Source of the DNA: Halotalea alkalilenta
GTDB lineage: Bacteria > Pseudomonadota > Gammaproteobacteria > Pseudomonadales > Halomonadaceae
DNA length: 64,000 nucleotides
Direction: 5' to 3'
NCBI RefSeq assembly: GCF_001648175.1
Contig: NZ_CP015243.1
Coordinates: 3,906,001-3,970,000 of the forward strand
The notes beneath the pieces were generated by a model. The model was not told where the DNA came from, did not search any database, and saw only the letters and a program-made list of their open reading frames with translations. Positions 48,702 to 57,331 of this stretch are shown piece after piece. A program made the translations under genes and the position numbers. Positions within the stretch are counted from its first letter, which is position 1; each line of letters begins with the position of its first letter.

Positions 48702-49418
48702 ATGTCGCTCAGACCCATCCTGCTGCTCAACCTCATCGGCCTGCTGCTGCTGCTAAGCTGGTGGCAGACCCTGGCCCCTTTCTGGCCGGCGCTCAACGCC
48801 TGGGTGTTCCACGCTTTCAACCAGACGCTGACCGCGGACAACCTCGGCTGGGTCAATCTGGTCGCAGCGCTCAACACGCGGACATTCGACGCCATCTCCT
48901 TTCTGGTGATGGTCGCGGTACTGCTGCTCGCGGTCAGCCGCGACCAGCGCGAGGGACGGCTCTGGCATTGGTTCGGAGTCGGCTTCGTGATGCTGTTCTC
49001 GGCCGGCGTGATCGCCCTGATCAATAACGAGCTACCCTACGGGCACCCGAGCCCGACGCTCTACTTCCAGTCGCTCGGTGAACCGGTCAACCTCACCACC
49101 CAACTGGTGAACTTCTCCACCAAGGACACCGCGGGCAACAGCTTCCCTGGCGACCACGGCATGATGCTGATGGTCTTCGCCGCCTTCATGATGCGCTTCG
49201 CCGACCGCCCCTGCGCCATCCTCGCCGCAGCGATGATCCCGCTGTTCAGCCTGCCGCGGATCATCGCGGGCGGACATTGGCTCGAGGACGTATTCATGGG
49301 GTCGCTTTCGATCTCTCTGCTACTGCTGCCGTGGCTACTGCTCACGCCCCTGGCCCCCGGGGCGGTAGCCGCCATAGAGCGCCTCGCCAGCCGGCTCGAC
49401 CTACCGTTCTCGCGCTGA
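48702..49418 (+). CDS. PAP2-family membrane phosphatase
   Basis: This 238-residue protein has about six hydrophobic helices. The phosphatase motifs are visible as KDTAGNSFPGDHG (second motif with histidine) and PRIIAGGHWLEDV (third motif, histidine and aspartate). The family dephosphorylates lipid or isoprenoid phosphates at the inner membrane; LpxT-like lipid A modification is one option but cannot be fixed here. The ATG at 48702 is chosen because the first helix follows it; the longer frame upstream crosses a terminator stem. It converges with pstB. Confidence 0.82.
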   Translation: MSLRPILLLNLIGLLLLLSWWQTLAPFWPALNAWVFHAFNQTLTADNLGWVNLVAALNTRTFDAISFLVMVAVLLLAVSRDQREGRLWHWFGVGFVMLFSAGVIALINNELPYGHPSPTLYFQSLGEPVNLTTQLVNFSTKDTAGNSFPGDHGMMLMVFAAFMMRFADRPCAILAAAMIPLFSLPRIIAGGHWLEDVFMGSLSISLLLLPWLLLTPLAPGAVAAIERLASRLDLPFSR

Positions 49419-49423
49419 ATGCT

Positions 49424-49459
49424 AAACGCCGGCGCCCCACGAGGGGCGCCGGCGTTTTT
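49424..49459. terminator. Bidirectional terminator between the PAP2 gene and pstB
   Basis: A stem of at least 12 bp, CGCCGGCGCCCC / GGGGCGCCGGCG, is extended by AAA / TTT pairs and closes a 4-base loop. The plus strand has TTTTT after it; the minus strand has TTTAGC. Confidence 0.8.
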
Positions 49460-49481
49460 CCAGCATCGGCGGCCCGGGCAA

Positions 49482-50366
49482 TCAGCCGTAGCGGCCGGTG
49501 ATGTAATCCTCGGTGCGCTTGTTGCCCGGATGGGTGAAGATCTTCGAGGTGCGGTCGTACTCGATCAGCTCGCCCAGGTACATGAAGGCGGTCATGTCGG
49601 AGACTCGCGCGGCCTGCTGCATGTTGTGGGTGACGATGACGATGGTGTAGTCCTGCTTGAGCTCGTTGACCAGGTCCTCGATGTAGCCGGTCGAGATCGG
49701 GTCGAGCGCCGAGGTCGGTTCGTCGAGCAGGATCACCTCGGGTTTGATCGCAATGCTGCGGGCGATGCACAGGCGCTGCTGCTGGCCACCGGAGAGGGCC
49801 TGGCCGCTCTGGCGCAGCTTGTCCTTGACCTCGTCCCAAAGCGCCGCCTTGCGCAGCGCCCATTCGACCCGTTCGGCCATCTCACGGGCGGAAAGCCGCT
49901 CGTAGAGCTTGACCCCGAAGGCGATATTGTCGAACACCGACATCGGGAACGGGGTCGGACGCTGGAACACCATTCCGATCCGCGCCCGCAGCAGGTTGAC
50001 GTCGACCTTGCCATCGTTGATGTCCTGGCCGTCGAGCAGCAGCTTGCCTTCGGTGCGCATCCCCGGATAAAGATCGTGGATACGGTTGAAGCAGCGCAGC
50101 AGGGTCGACTTGCCGCAGCCGGAAGGACCGATGAAAGCGGTCACCCGGTTGGCGGGCACCGTCATGCTGATGTCCTTCAGCGCGTGGAACTGGCCATAGT
50201 AGAAATTGAGCCCTTCGACCTCGAGCTTGGCCTGGGTCGCGACATCGACCGTCGTCTCACCACTCGGCGAGCGTAGCCGAGGCTTGGCGAGGGTCGGTCT
50301 CTCGCCAGCCGTCGCCTGCGCACCGGCCGGCAGGTTGGACTCGTCATTGAGGTTGGATGAGGACAT
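49482..50366 (-). CDS. pstB: Phosphate ABC transporter ATP-binding protein
   Basis: This 294-residue ABC ATPase is of the phosphate family. Walker A is GPSGCGKST, the Q-loop [15 protein letters not shown] is the PstB hallmark, the signature is LSGGQQQR, and Walker B is [13 protein letters not shown]. The first 45 residues are a Ser/Ala/Pro-rich leader longer than in E. coli PstB. It is the last gene of pstSCAB and is followed by a terminator. phoU, which usually follows pstB, is not present here. Confidence 0.95.
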   Translation of the reverse strand: MSSSNLNDESNLPAGAQATAGERPTLAKPRLRSPSGETTVDVATQAKLEVEGLNFYYGQFHALKDISMTVPANRVTAFIGPSGCGKSTLLRCFNRIHDLYPGMRTEGKLLLDGQDINDGKVDVNLLRARIGMVFQRPTPFPMSVFDNIAFGVKLYERLSAREMAERVEWALRKAALWDEVKDKLRQSGQALSGGQQQRLCIARSIAIKPEVILLDEPTSALDPISTGYIEDLVNELKQDYTIVIVTHNMQQAARVSDMTAFMYLGELIEYDRTSKIFTHPGNKRTEDYITGRYG

Positions 50367-50368
50367 GA

Positions 50369-51223
50369 CTACCTCTTGTTCGACTCTCGCGACACGATGC
50401 GCGCGATGATGTTGAGAATCAGGATGGCGGCAGTGAGGATCAACGCACCGGCCCAGGCGAGCTCGACCTGTCGGGGGATGAACGAGTTGATCGTCATGTT
50501 CTGGTAGAGCGTCATCGGCAGGTTGGGCATTTCACTGCCGAGATTGAAGAAGTTCCACTGGTTCGAATTCAGCGAGGTGAAGATCAGCGGCGCGGTCTCG
50601 CCGCTGATCCGCGCGCAGCCCAGCAGTACGCCAGTGATGATCCCCGCGCGGGCGCCGCTGTAGCAGACCCGCACCACTACCCACCAGCGGTGGGCACCGA
50701 GGGCCGACGCGGCTTCCCGCAGGGTATTGGGCACCAGCTTCAGCATGTCCTCGGTGGAGCGGATCACCACGGGGATGATGATCACGGCGAGCGCGGCGAT
50801 CCCGGCCCAGCCGGAAAAGCGCCCCATCGGCAGCACCACCACAGCGTAGATGAACAGCCCGATGATGATCGAGGGTGCCGACAGCAGCACGTCGTTGATG
50901 AAGCGGATGACCGTAGCGAGCCTGGATCGCCCGCCGTACTCGGCAAGCCAGGTACCCGCCGCGATCCCGACGATGGTGCCGACCACGGTACCGCCGACGG
51001 TCATGATCAGGCTGCCGATGATCGCATTGCCGAGCCCGCCGCCGGACATCCGGGTACGCTCGGTGAACACCTCGAGCGACAGCGCGGTGGTGCCCTGCCA
51101 CACCAGGGTGAACAGGATCAGCAGCAGCCAGACGATACCGAACACCGCGGCGCTGACGCAGAGCGTCATGATCGAACGGTTGATCAGCCGGCGGCGGCGG
51201 TAGACGGAATTCTCGTTTCTCAT
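50369..51223 (-). CDS. pstA: Phosphate ABC transporter permease
   Basis: This 284-residue inner-membrane permease has about six helices. The binding-protein-dependent transport motif is present near residue 185 as [19 protein letters not shown]. The [15 protein letters not shown] and [13 protein letters not shown] segments are typical PstA. It pairs with PstC to form the phosphate channel. The stop lies 2 bp before the pstB start, so these are coupled. The N-terminal RRRRLINRS anchors the first helix. Confidence 0.94.
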   Translation of the reverse strand: MRNENSVYRRRRLINRSIMTLCVSAAVFGIVWLLLILFTLVWQGTTALSLEVFTERTRMSGGGLGNAIIGSLIMTVGGTVVGTIVGIAAGTWLAEYGGRSRLATVIRFINDVLLSAPSIIIGLFIYAVVVLPMGRFSGWAGIAALAVIIIPVVIRSTEDMLKLVPNTLREAASALGAHRWWVVVRVCYSGARAGIITGVLLGCARISGETAPLIFTSLNSNQWNFFNLGSEMPNLPMTLYQNMTINSFIPRQVELAWAGALILTAAILILNIIARIVSRESNKR

Positions 51224-51260
51224 CTTATCGTCCGATACGGGGTCAGGGTGAGGATCAGGA

Positions 51261-52202
51261 TCAAGGTGCGCGGCGCTCGATGCGCATCAGCATGTAGCGC
51301 GCGATCGCAAGCACCACGAAGGTGATCAAAAACAGCACCAGTCCGAGCGCGAGCAGCGCCGAGCGCTGGATGCCATCGGCCTCGGGGAACTGGCTGGCGA
51401 TCAGCGCGGCGATCGAGGTTCCCTGCCCGGTCAGCGTCGGATTGAGGAACAGGTTGTTGCCGATCACGAAGGCCACCGCCATGGTCTCGCCGAGCGCCCG
51501 GCCAAGACCGAGGATGACCCCGCCGACCAGCCCGCCGCGCACCGAGGGGAAGATCACGCTGCGCACCACCTCCCAAGTGGTGCAGCCGAGCCCATAGGCC
51601 GACTCGCGGGTCACCGAAGGCACGGTGGACATCACATCGCGGGTGATCGCGGTGATGAAGGGAATGATCATCACCGCGAGGATGATCCCGGCGGTGGCAA
51701 GGCCGGTGCCGGCGGGGAACAGCTCAGGCGCGAGCCACTGCAGGAATGGCCCGAGCACCATGATCCCCCACATCCCGTAGATGATCGAGGGAATGCCGGC
51801 GAGCAGCTCGATGGTGACGCCGAGCGGCCGGCGCAGCGCTGCCGGGCACTTCTCGGTGAGGAAGATCGCGATCCCGAACGAGACCGGTACCGCGATCGCC
51901 ACCGCGATCAGCGAAGTCACCAAGGTGCCGTAGATCGCAGGCCAGGCGCCGAATACCTCCTGGTTGGCCGACCAGCGGGTCTGGGTGAAGAAGTCCACAC
52001 CGTAGGTGGCGAGCGCAGGCCAGGCCGAAATCAACAAAGACAGCATGATCGCGCCCAACAGCGCCAGCACCAGTACCGCGAAACTACAGGTGCCACGCTC
52101 GAACCAGCGGTCGATCATGCCATTGCGGGCCAAAAGCCGCAGCTCGCGGCGATTGGCGCCGAGATGATGCGGCTGGTCGGAGCGGCTCTGCTCGCTACTC
52201 AT
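51261..52202 (-). CDS. pstC: Phosphate ABC transporter permease
   Basis: This 313-residue permease has a cytoplasmic N-terminus of about 40 residues, then helices starting at CSFAVLVLALLGAIMLSLLI. The transport loop around residues 205-225 reads ESAYGLGCTTWEVVRSVIFP. GIPSIIYGMWG is a PstC signature. It precedes pstA by 37 bp on the same strand. Between it and pstS lies a strong hairpin, which may set a higher level of binding protein than permease. Confidence 0.94.
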   Translation of the reverse strand: MSSEQSRSDQPHHLGANRRELRLLARNGMIDRWFERGTCSFAVLVLALLGAIMLSLLISAWPALATYGVDFFTQTRWSANQEVFGAWPAIYGTLVTSLIAVAIAVPVSFGIAIFLTEKCPAALRRPLGVTIELLAGIPSIIYGMWGIMVLGPFLQWLAPELFPAGTGLATAGIILAVMIIPFITAITRDVMSTVPSVTRESAYGLGCTTWEVVRSVIFPSVRGGLVGGVILGLGRALGETMAVAFVIGNNLFLNPTLTGQGTSIAALIASQFPEADGIQRSALLALGLVLFLITFVVLAIARYMLMRIERRAP

Positions 52203-52260
52203 GGCTGACTACCCATTGGATGCTTGTCTCCCCTGCGCCAACTAAGTGGCACTACGATAG

Positions 52261-52291
52261 CGCCGGGACGCGCAGCCTGCGCGTCCCGGCG
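52261..52291 (-). terminator. Hairpin between pstS and pstC
   Basis: A perfect 13-bp stem CGCCGGGACGCGC / GCGCGTCCCGGCG has a 5-base loop, 12 bp beyond the pstS stop. No T-tract follows on the minus strand, so it is more likely a partial terminator or mRNA-stabilising structure than a full stop. Confidence 0.6.
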
Positions 52292-52302
52292 GCACAGCCT
52301 GT

Positions 52303-53352
52303 TTACTCGGCCCCGGCCCAGACCGGCTGGCCGTCGGCCTGGATCTGTGACCATACGTTGGCCTTGACCAATTCGACCACGTTGTCGGGCATGCTGACGT
52401 AGTCCAGCGCATTGGCCGCCGCTTCACCATTGGCGTAGGCCCAATCGAAGAACTCGAGCGCACTGCGAGAAGCGGCCGCGTTGCTCGCCTGCTTGTGCAT
52501 CAGGATGTACGAAACCCCGGTGATCGGCCAGCTCTGCTCGCCAGGCTGGTTGGTCAGCACCAGTGCGAAACCAGGCGAATTCGACCAGTCGGCGTTGGCG
52601 GCGGCGGCGGCGAAGCTCTCCGCGCTCGGTGCTACGTACTGGCCATCGCTGTTCTCGAGCTGCACGGCGTTGAGATCGTTTTGCTTGGCATAAGCGTATT
52701 CGACGTAGCCGATCGCCCCCCTGACGTTACCCACCTGGGCGGCGACCCCACCGTTGGCCTGGGCGCCGACCCCACTGGGCCATGCCACCGAGTTGCCCTC
52801 GCCGACGGTATTGGCGAACTCTTCACTGACCTGGCTCAAGTAGTGGGTGAAGAGGAAGTTGGTGCCCGAGCCATCGGAGCGATAGACCGGGGTGATCCGG
52901 GTGTCAGGCAGCTCAAGCTCCGGGTTGAGCGCAGCGATGCGCTCGTCGTTCCAGCGCTGGATCTCACCGAGATAGATCGCCGCGAGCGTCTCACCATCGA
53001 GCTTGAGCTCACCGGCGGGGATATCCGCATTGATCACCGGCACCACGCCCCCCATGATCATCGGAAACTGCACCAGCCCATCGCGCTCCTGCTGCTCGGC
53101 GGAGAGCGGTGCGTCGGAGGCGCCGAAGGTCACGGTACCCGCGGTGATCTGGCGAATCCCGCCACCGGAGCCGATCGCCTGGTAGTTGAGGCCGACACCG
53201 CTTTCATCCTGGTAGTCATCCGCCCACTGCGAGTAGACCGGGTAAGGGAAGGTCGCGCCAGCACCGGTGATCGTCGAGGACTGCGCCTGGGCCTGCACGG
53301 AAACGCCAAGGGCCAGCGTGGCGGCGAACAGCAAAGAGGTGCGCTTGAGCAT
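52303..53352 (-). CDS. pstS: Phosphate-binding periplasmic protein
   Basis: This 349-residue protein has a Sec signal peptide (cleavage near VQAQAQ) and the PstS pattern: ITGAGATFPYPVYSQWADDY, IGSGGGIRQI, TFGASDAPLS, PVYRSDGSGTNFLFTHYLS and AIGYVEYAYA. Phosphate is held by Ser/Thr/Arg residues of these loops. GGAG lies 7 bases before the ATG at 53352. It is the first gene of pstSCAB, with a Pho box about 95 bp upstream. The length and GATFPYPVY loop place it with the E. coli-type protein. Confidence 0.95.
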   Translation of the reverse strand: MLKRTSLLFAATLALGVSVQAQAQSSTITGAGATFPYPVYSQWADDYQDESGVGLNYQAIGSGGGIRQITAGTVTFGASDAPLSAEQQERDGLVQFPMIMGGVVPVINADIPAGELKLDGETLAAIYLGEIQRWNDERIAALNPELELPDTRITPVYRSDGSGTNFLFTHYLSQVSEEFANTVGEGNSVAWPSGVGAQANGGVAAQVGNVRGAIGYVEYAYAKQNDLNAVQLENSDGQYVAPSAESFAAAAANADWSNSPGFALVLTNQPGEQSWPITGVSYILMHKQASNAAASRSALEFFDWAYANGEAAANALDYVSMPDNVVELVKANVWSQIQADGQPVWAGAE

Positions 53353-53445
53353 TCGTGATCTCCAAGGGAGAGCTGACACTAGAAAGAACTGGCAAGTGTG
53401 GACGGAGCGGATGCCTCCGACGTGGTGCTACCCTATCAACGCCAT

Positions 53446-53463
53446 ATGTCAGTTTTGTGTCAC
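53446..53463 (-). promoter_or_regulatory. Pho box of pstSCAB
   Basis: On the minus strand, GTGACAC and CTGACAT repeat with an 11-bp period around an AAAA spacer, matching the PhoB consensus CTGTCAY-AAAA-CTGTCAY in about 14 of 18 positions. About ten bases further a -10-like TAGGGT follows, the spacing typical of PhoB-activated promoters. It lies 94 bp upstream of pstS. Confidence 0.75.
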
Positions 53464-53509
53464 CGACGTGGCGTTGGCATGACGAGGACGCCGAGATATT
53501 CCACACGAG

Positions 53510-53545
53510 AATAACAAAACCAAAACTCTGTATTTAGTGGTTATT
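53510..53545 (+). promoter_or_regulatory. Inverted repeat upstream of sbp (candidate sulfur-regulator site)
   Basis: AATAAC (53510-53515) and GTTATT (53540-53545) form an inverted repeat with a 24-bp spacer, in an AT-rich patch 70-110 bp before sbp. LysR-type sulfur regulators such as CysB bind AT-rich, degenerate sites of this type. The match is weak and the assignment is inferred from context. Confidence 0.3.
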
Positions 53546-53618
53546 AAAGAAGCCCCTAACCTGCTCCCACTGCGCGGCCTTCGAAGCGCCGCATCGCTTT
53601 GTCCTCAGGGAGCCCCAA

Positions 53619-54686
53619 ATGTCGTTTCGTCCATCGCTGATCATTCCTCTCGCCCTGGCCGCCGCACTCATCCTGCCCGAAGGCGCGCGGGCCGAGAACA
53701 TCACCCTGCTCAACGTCTCTTATGATCCCACCCGGGAACTCTACCAGGACTACAACGCCGCCTTCCGCGAGTGGTACCGAGGCCAAAGCGGCGACGACGT
53801 CACCGTGCAAACGAGCCACGGCGGCTCCGGCAGCCAGGCGCGCAGTGTGATCGAAGGCGCCCCCGCTGACGTAGTCACCCTCGCGCTGGCCTACGACATC
53901 GATGCGATCGCACAGCGCGACGGCGGTGTGGCCGAGGACTGGCAGCAGGCGCTGCCCGACAATTCTACTCCCTACACCTCGACCATCGTGTTCCTGGTAC
54001 GCAAGGGAAACCCGAAGGGCATCCATGACTGGGACGACCTGATTCGAGACGACGTCTCGGTGATCACCCCCAATCCCAAGACCTCGGGCGGTGCCCGCTG
54101 GAACTACCTCGCCGCCTGGGCCTGGGCGCTCAAGCAGCAGCTCGGCGACCTGTCCAAGCTCGACGACCCGGCCTTCGAACAAGAAGTCGCCGCCGCTCAG
54201 GACTATGCCCGCGACTACGTCTCCAAGCTCTACGCCAACGTGGCGATACTCGACAGCGGCGCGCGCGGTTCGACCAACACTTTCATCCAGCGCGGTCAGG
54301 GTGACGTACTGCTGGCGTGGGAGAACGAAGCCTTTCTCGCCACCGAGGAACTCGGTGAAGGGGAGTACGAACTCGTTGCTCCAAGCCTGAGCATCCTCAC
54401 CGAGCCGCCGGTGGCGTTGGTCGAACGCAACGTCTCGCGCAAGGGCGAAGCCGCCGAACGCGCCGCCCGCGCCTATCTCGAGCACCTTTACTCCACCGAG
54501 GGACAGCGCATCGCTGCCGCCCACTACTACCGTCCGCGCAACCCGGAAGGCGTACCGGCCGAGGACTTGGCCCGCTTTCCCGAGCTCGACCTGGTGACCA
54601 TCGACGACGTCTTCGGCGGATGGAACCAAGCCCAGAGCCAGCACTTCGGCGACAACGGGGTGTTCGACCAGATCTTCCGTCGTTGA
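53619..54686 (+). CDS. sbp: Sulfate/thiosulfate-binding periplasmic protein
   Basis: This 355-residue protein has a signal peptide (cleavage near ARAEN) and the Sbp/CysP pattern: [30 protein letters not shown] written here as [39 protein letters not shown], and [19 protein letters not shown]. Sulfate is bound by loops containing these Ser/Gly residues. AGGGAG precedes the ATG. The gene is 29 bp upstream of ssuE on the same strand. Its usual partners cysT, cysW and cysA are absent here, and a sulfonate permease follows instead. Confidence 0.92.
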   Translation: MSFRPSLIIPLALAAALILPEGARAENITLLNVSYDPTRELYQDYNAAFREWYRGQSGDDVTVQTSHGGSGSQARSVIEGAPADVVTLALAYDIDAIAQRDGGVAEDWQQALPDNSTPYTSTIVFLVRKGNPKGIHDWDDLIRDDVSVITPNPKTSGGARWNYLAAWAWALKQQLGDLSKLDDPAFEQEVAAAQDYARDYVSKLYANVAILDSGARGSTNTFIQRGQGDVLLAWENEAFLATEELGEGEYELVAPSLSILTEPPVALVERNVSRKGEAAERAARAYLEHLYSTEGQRIAAAHYYRPRNPEGVPAEDLARFPELDLVTIDDVFGGWNQAQSQHFGDNGVFDQIFRR

Positions 54687-54715
54687 ACCTCGACACCGTT
54701 TTTTAGGAGCAGCAC

Positions 54716-55306
54716 ATGCACGTCGTCGTGATCCACGGCAGCCCATCAGCCCCGTCGCGCTCCTCTGCGCTCGCCGAGCATCTGGCCGAGCGCCTCGAGG
54801 CGCTCGGGATCGACTGCGATCATGTCCGCCTGGAACAGTTCAGCGCCGCTGCGCTGCTCGGGGTCGACACTTCCGACCCCGCGATTCGCGACTATCTGGC
54901 CAAGGTCGACCGCGCCCGGGGGGTGATCATCGCCACGCCGGTCTACACCGGCTCGATCACCGCGCTGACCAAATCGCTGCTCGAGGTGATTCCCGAACGC
55001 CACCTGCGCGGACGCCCCGCACTGGTGCTCGCAAGCGGCGGCTCCGCGGCCAGCGTACAGGCCGCGGAGCATGCGCTCGCGCCAATCCTGCGCAATCTCA
55101 AGGCGACCCTGCTCGGCGCCAGCGTCTACACCGCGAGTGCCGAGCTACCTTCGCGCAAGGACGACCGCGGCAGGACTATCGGCTATCGCTTCGAACCGCC
55201 GCTCGCAGCCCGCCTCGAGGAAGCGCTGGAACACTTCCTGGTCCAGCTCGCGGGTCCCCACAGCAGCGTCCTCCACGCCGCCTGGACTTCGCGGCTGGCG
55301 TTATGA
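54716..55306 (+). CDS. ssuE: NADPH-dependent FMN reductase (SsuE-type)
   Basis: This 196-residue flavodoxin-like protein has the FMN-binding start VVVIHGSPSAPSRSSALAEHL and the TPVYTGSITALTKSLLE segment. SsuE supplies reduced FMN to the alkanesulfonate monooxygenase SsuD. AGGAG lies 5 bases before the ATG. The next gene is ssuC after 31 bp. No ssuD lies in the window, so its reduced-flavin partner must be encoded elsewhere or differ. Confidence 0.88.
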   Translation: MHVVVIHGSPSAPSRSSALAEHLAERLEALGIDCDHVRLEQFSAAALLGVDTSDPAIRDYLAKVDRARGVIIATPVYTGSITALTKSLLEVIPERHLRGRPALVLASGGSAASVQAAEHALAPILRNLKATLLGASVYTASAELPSRKDDRGRTIGYRFEPPLAARLEEALEHFLVQLAGPHSSVLHAAWTSRLAL

Positions 55307-55337
55307 AGCAGGATTCGTTCGTAGAGGAGAAAGATCG

Positions 55338-56147
55338 ATGGCTTCGCCACGTTCCCAAACAAACCGCTCGCTGAGCGCCGCTTTCGACCTGCTCATTCCC
55401 TGGCTGCTGCCGCTGCTACTGCTCGCTGCCTGGGAGCTCGCCGCCGATCGCGGCTGGCTTTCGGCGCGAGTGCTGCCGGCGCCCTCGGCGGTGATCGAGG
55501 CCGGCTGGCGGCTCACCCTCGACGGCTCGCTGCCCCATCACCTGTGGGCCAGCGCCCAAAGAGCGCTGATCGGCTTCGCGATCGGCGGCGGGCTGGGGCT
55601 CGCGCTGGGCTTTCTCACCGGGCTCTCGCGTACCGCCTCGCAGCTGCTCGACACCAGCCTGCAGATGATCAGGAACGTCCCTCACCTGGCGCTGATCCCG
55701 CTGGTGATCCTGTGGTTCGGGATCGGCGAGACGGCGAAGATATTCCTCGTCGCCCTCGGCACCCTGTTCCCGGTCTACCTCAACACCTACCACGGGATCA
55801 GGAACGTCGACCCACAGCTGATCGAGATGGCCAGAAGCTATGGCCTGCGCGGACCGAGCCTGTTCTGGCAGGTGATACTGCCCGGCGCCTTGCCGTCGAT
55901 TCTGGTCGGGGCCCGCTTCGCCCTGGGACTGATGTGGCTGACCCTGATCGTCGCCGAGACGATCAGCGCCACCGATGGGCTCGGCTATCTCGCCATGGAC
56001 GCTCGTGAGTTCCTCCAGACCGACGTGGTACTGCTGTCGATCCTGCTCTATGCACTGCTCGGCAAGCTCGCCGACTTGCTCGCCAAGAGCCTGGAGCATT
56101 GGTGGCTACGCTGGCACCCGGCTTTTCAGCCCAAGCGCACCCGCTGA
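55338..56147 (+). CDS. ssuC: Sulfonate ABC transporter permease (SsuC-type)
   Basis: This 269-residue permease has about six helices and the BPD transport motif IEMARSYGLRGPSLFWQVILPGALP near residues 175-200. The TauC/SsuC family is recognised by ILWFGIGETAKIFLVALGTLFP. It carries aliphatic sulfonates or taurine. AGGAGA lies 7 bases before the ATG at 55338; a longer in-frame reading lies inside ssuE. It belongs with SsuB, but the binding protein in this operon is Sbp-type, not SsuA. Confidence 0.9.
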   Translation: MASPRSQTNRSLSAAFDLLIPWLLPLLLLAAWELAADRGWLSARVLPAPSAVIEAGWRLTLDGSLPHHLWASAQRALIGFAIGGGLGLALGFLTGLSRTASQLLDTSLQMIRNVPHLALIPLVILWFGIGETAKIFLVALGTLFPVYLNTYHGIRNVDPQLIEMARSYGLRGPSLFWQVILPGALPSILVGARFALGLMWLTLIVAETISATDGLGYLAMDAREFLQTDVVLLSILLYALLGKLADLLAKSLEHWWLRWHPAFQPKRTR

Positions 56148-56195
56148 CGTCCGTCCACCGATTCGACTGATGCCCGCACGGGCGAGGAGATAACG

Positions 56196-57026
56196 ATGAG
56201 CCCTTCCGTTTCCTATCTGCGCCGGCCCGAACCGGCGACCGCCGAGGCGCTCGCACCGGTCGCGCTGAGGCTGCAAGGCGTCGAGCGCAGCTTCGGCGAC
56301 ACCCCGGTGCTTTCGAATCTCGATCTGGAGATCAAGGAAGGTGAGGTGGTGGCGATCATCGGGCGCAGCGGCTGCGGCAAGTCGACCCTGCTGCGGCTGC
56401 TCGCCGGACTCGACCAGGCCGATGGCGGCACGCTCTCCTGGCGCGGTGCCCCGCTCTCCCAGCGGATCCGGGAGATCCGGCTGATGTTCCAGGAGCCCAG
56501 GCTGCTGCCGTGGAAGCGGGTACTCGACAACGCAGCACTCGGCGTCGATCGCCAGCTCGCCAGGGCAGCGCTGGCCGAGGTCGGCCTCGGCGAGCGTGAA
56601 AAGGACTGGCCCTCCCAGCTATCCGGCGGCCAGCGCTCGCGCGTCTCGCTGGCCCGCGCACTGGCCCACAGCCCGCAGCTGCTCTTGCTCGACGAACCGC
56701 TGGGCGCCCTGGATGCCCTGACCCGTTCGAGCATGCACCGGCTGATCGAGCGGCTGTGGCGCCAGCATGGCTTCACCCTGGTGCTGGTCACCCACGACGT
56801 CTCGGAAGCGGTGACCCTGGCCGACCGGGTGATCCTGCTCGACCACGGCCGGATCGATCTTGACCTCAAAATCGAGCTGCCTCGGCCGCGCTCGCCCACC
56901 GACCCGCGTCTGGTCGCTTACGAGGCGGCGCTGCTCGAGCGGCTGACCGGTGAAGAGCGCGACAGCGCCGACGCCGGCACCGACGCCTCGATCACCAGCA
57001 TCGAGCCCGCCTCGATCGCGATCTGA
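56196..57026 (+). CDS. ssuB: Sulfonate ABC transporter ATP-binding protein (SsuB-type)
   Basis: This 276-residue ABC ATPase has Walker [11 protein letters not shown]-loop [14 protein letters not shown] (the SsuB/TauB/NrtD form), signature [15 protein letters not shown], Walker [15 protein letters not shown] and a switch histidine in VTHDVSEA. The C-terminal tail of about 35 residues is low-complexity and specific to this protein. GAGGAG lies before the ATG. It is 48 bp after ssuC and 33 bp before ssuF. Confidence 0.92.
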   Translation: MSPSVSYLRRPEPATAEALAPVALRLQGVERSFGDTPVLSNLDLEIKEGEVVAIIGRSGCGKSTLLRLLAGLDQADGGTLSWRGAPLSQRIREIRLMFQEPRLLPWKRVLDNAALGVDRQLARAALAEVGLGEREKDWPSQLSGGQRSRVSLARALAHSPQLLLLDEPLGALDALTRSSMHRLIERLWRQHGFTLVLVTHDVSEAVTLADRVILLDHGRIDLDLKIELPRPRSPTDPRLVAYEAALLERLTGEERDSADAGTDASITSIEPASIAI

Positions 57027-57059
57027 ACCCGATTTTCCCACCATTCAAGGAGTCGTCAT

Positions 57060-57278
57060 ATGTCATCCGAACCCGCACTCAACCCGCGCAATCAGTTCCG
57101 CGGCCGGATCAAGCACATCCATGAAGGCGACGTGCTCAGCGAGATCGATGTCGAAACCCCTCACGGTATCGTCACCTCGGTGATCACCACCCGTTCGGTA
57201 CGCGAGCTCGAGCTCGCCGTCGGCAGCCCGGTGCTGGCCTTCGTCAAGGCCACCGAGGTGGCCTTGGCAAGGCTCTGA
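57060..57278 (+). CDS. ssuF: Molybdopterin-binding (Mop/TOBE) protein, SsuF-type
   Basis: This 72-residue single Mop domain has NQFRGRIKHIHEGDVLSEIDVE, then VTSVITTRSVRELEL and VLAFVKATEVALA. Such molbindins bind molybdate or similar oxyanions as hexamers. In Pseudomonas ssu operons the homologous gene is named ssuF and is needed for sulfonate use. AAGGAG lies before the ATG. It closes the operon and converges with bcsZ, 53 bp apart. Confidence 0.85.
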   Translation: MSSEPALNPRNQFRGRIKHIHEGDVLSEIDVETPHGIVTSVITTRSVRELELAVGSPVLAFVKATEVALARL

Positions 57279-57331
57279 CCTCATCCTTCAGGCGCTTTCA
57301 GCCGGCCTGAGGCGAACCCGAGCAGCGAGGT

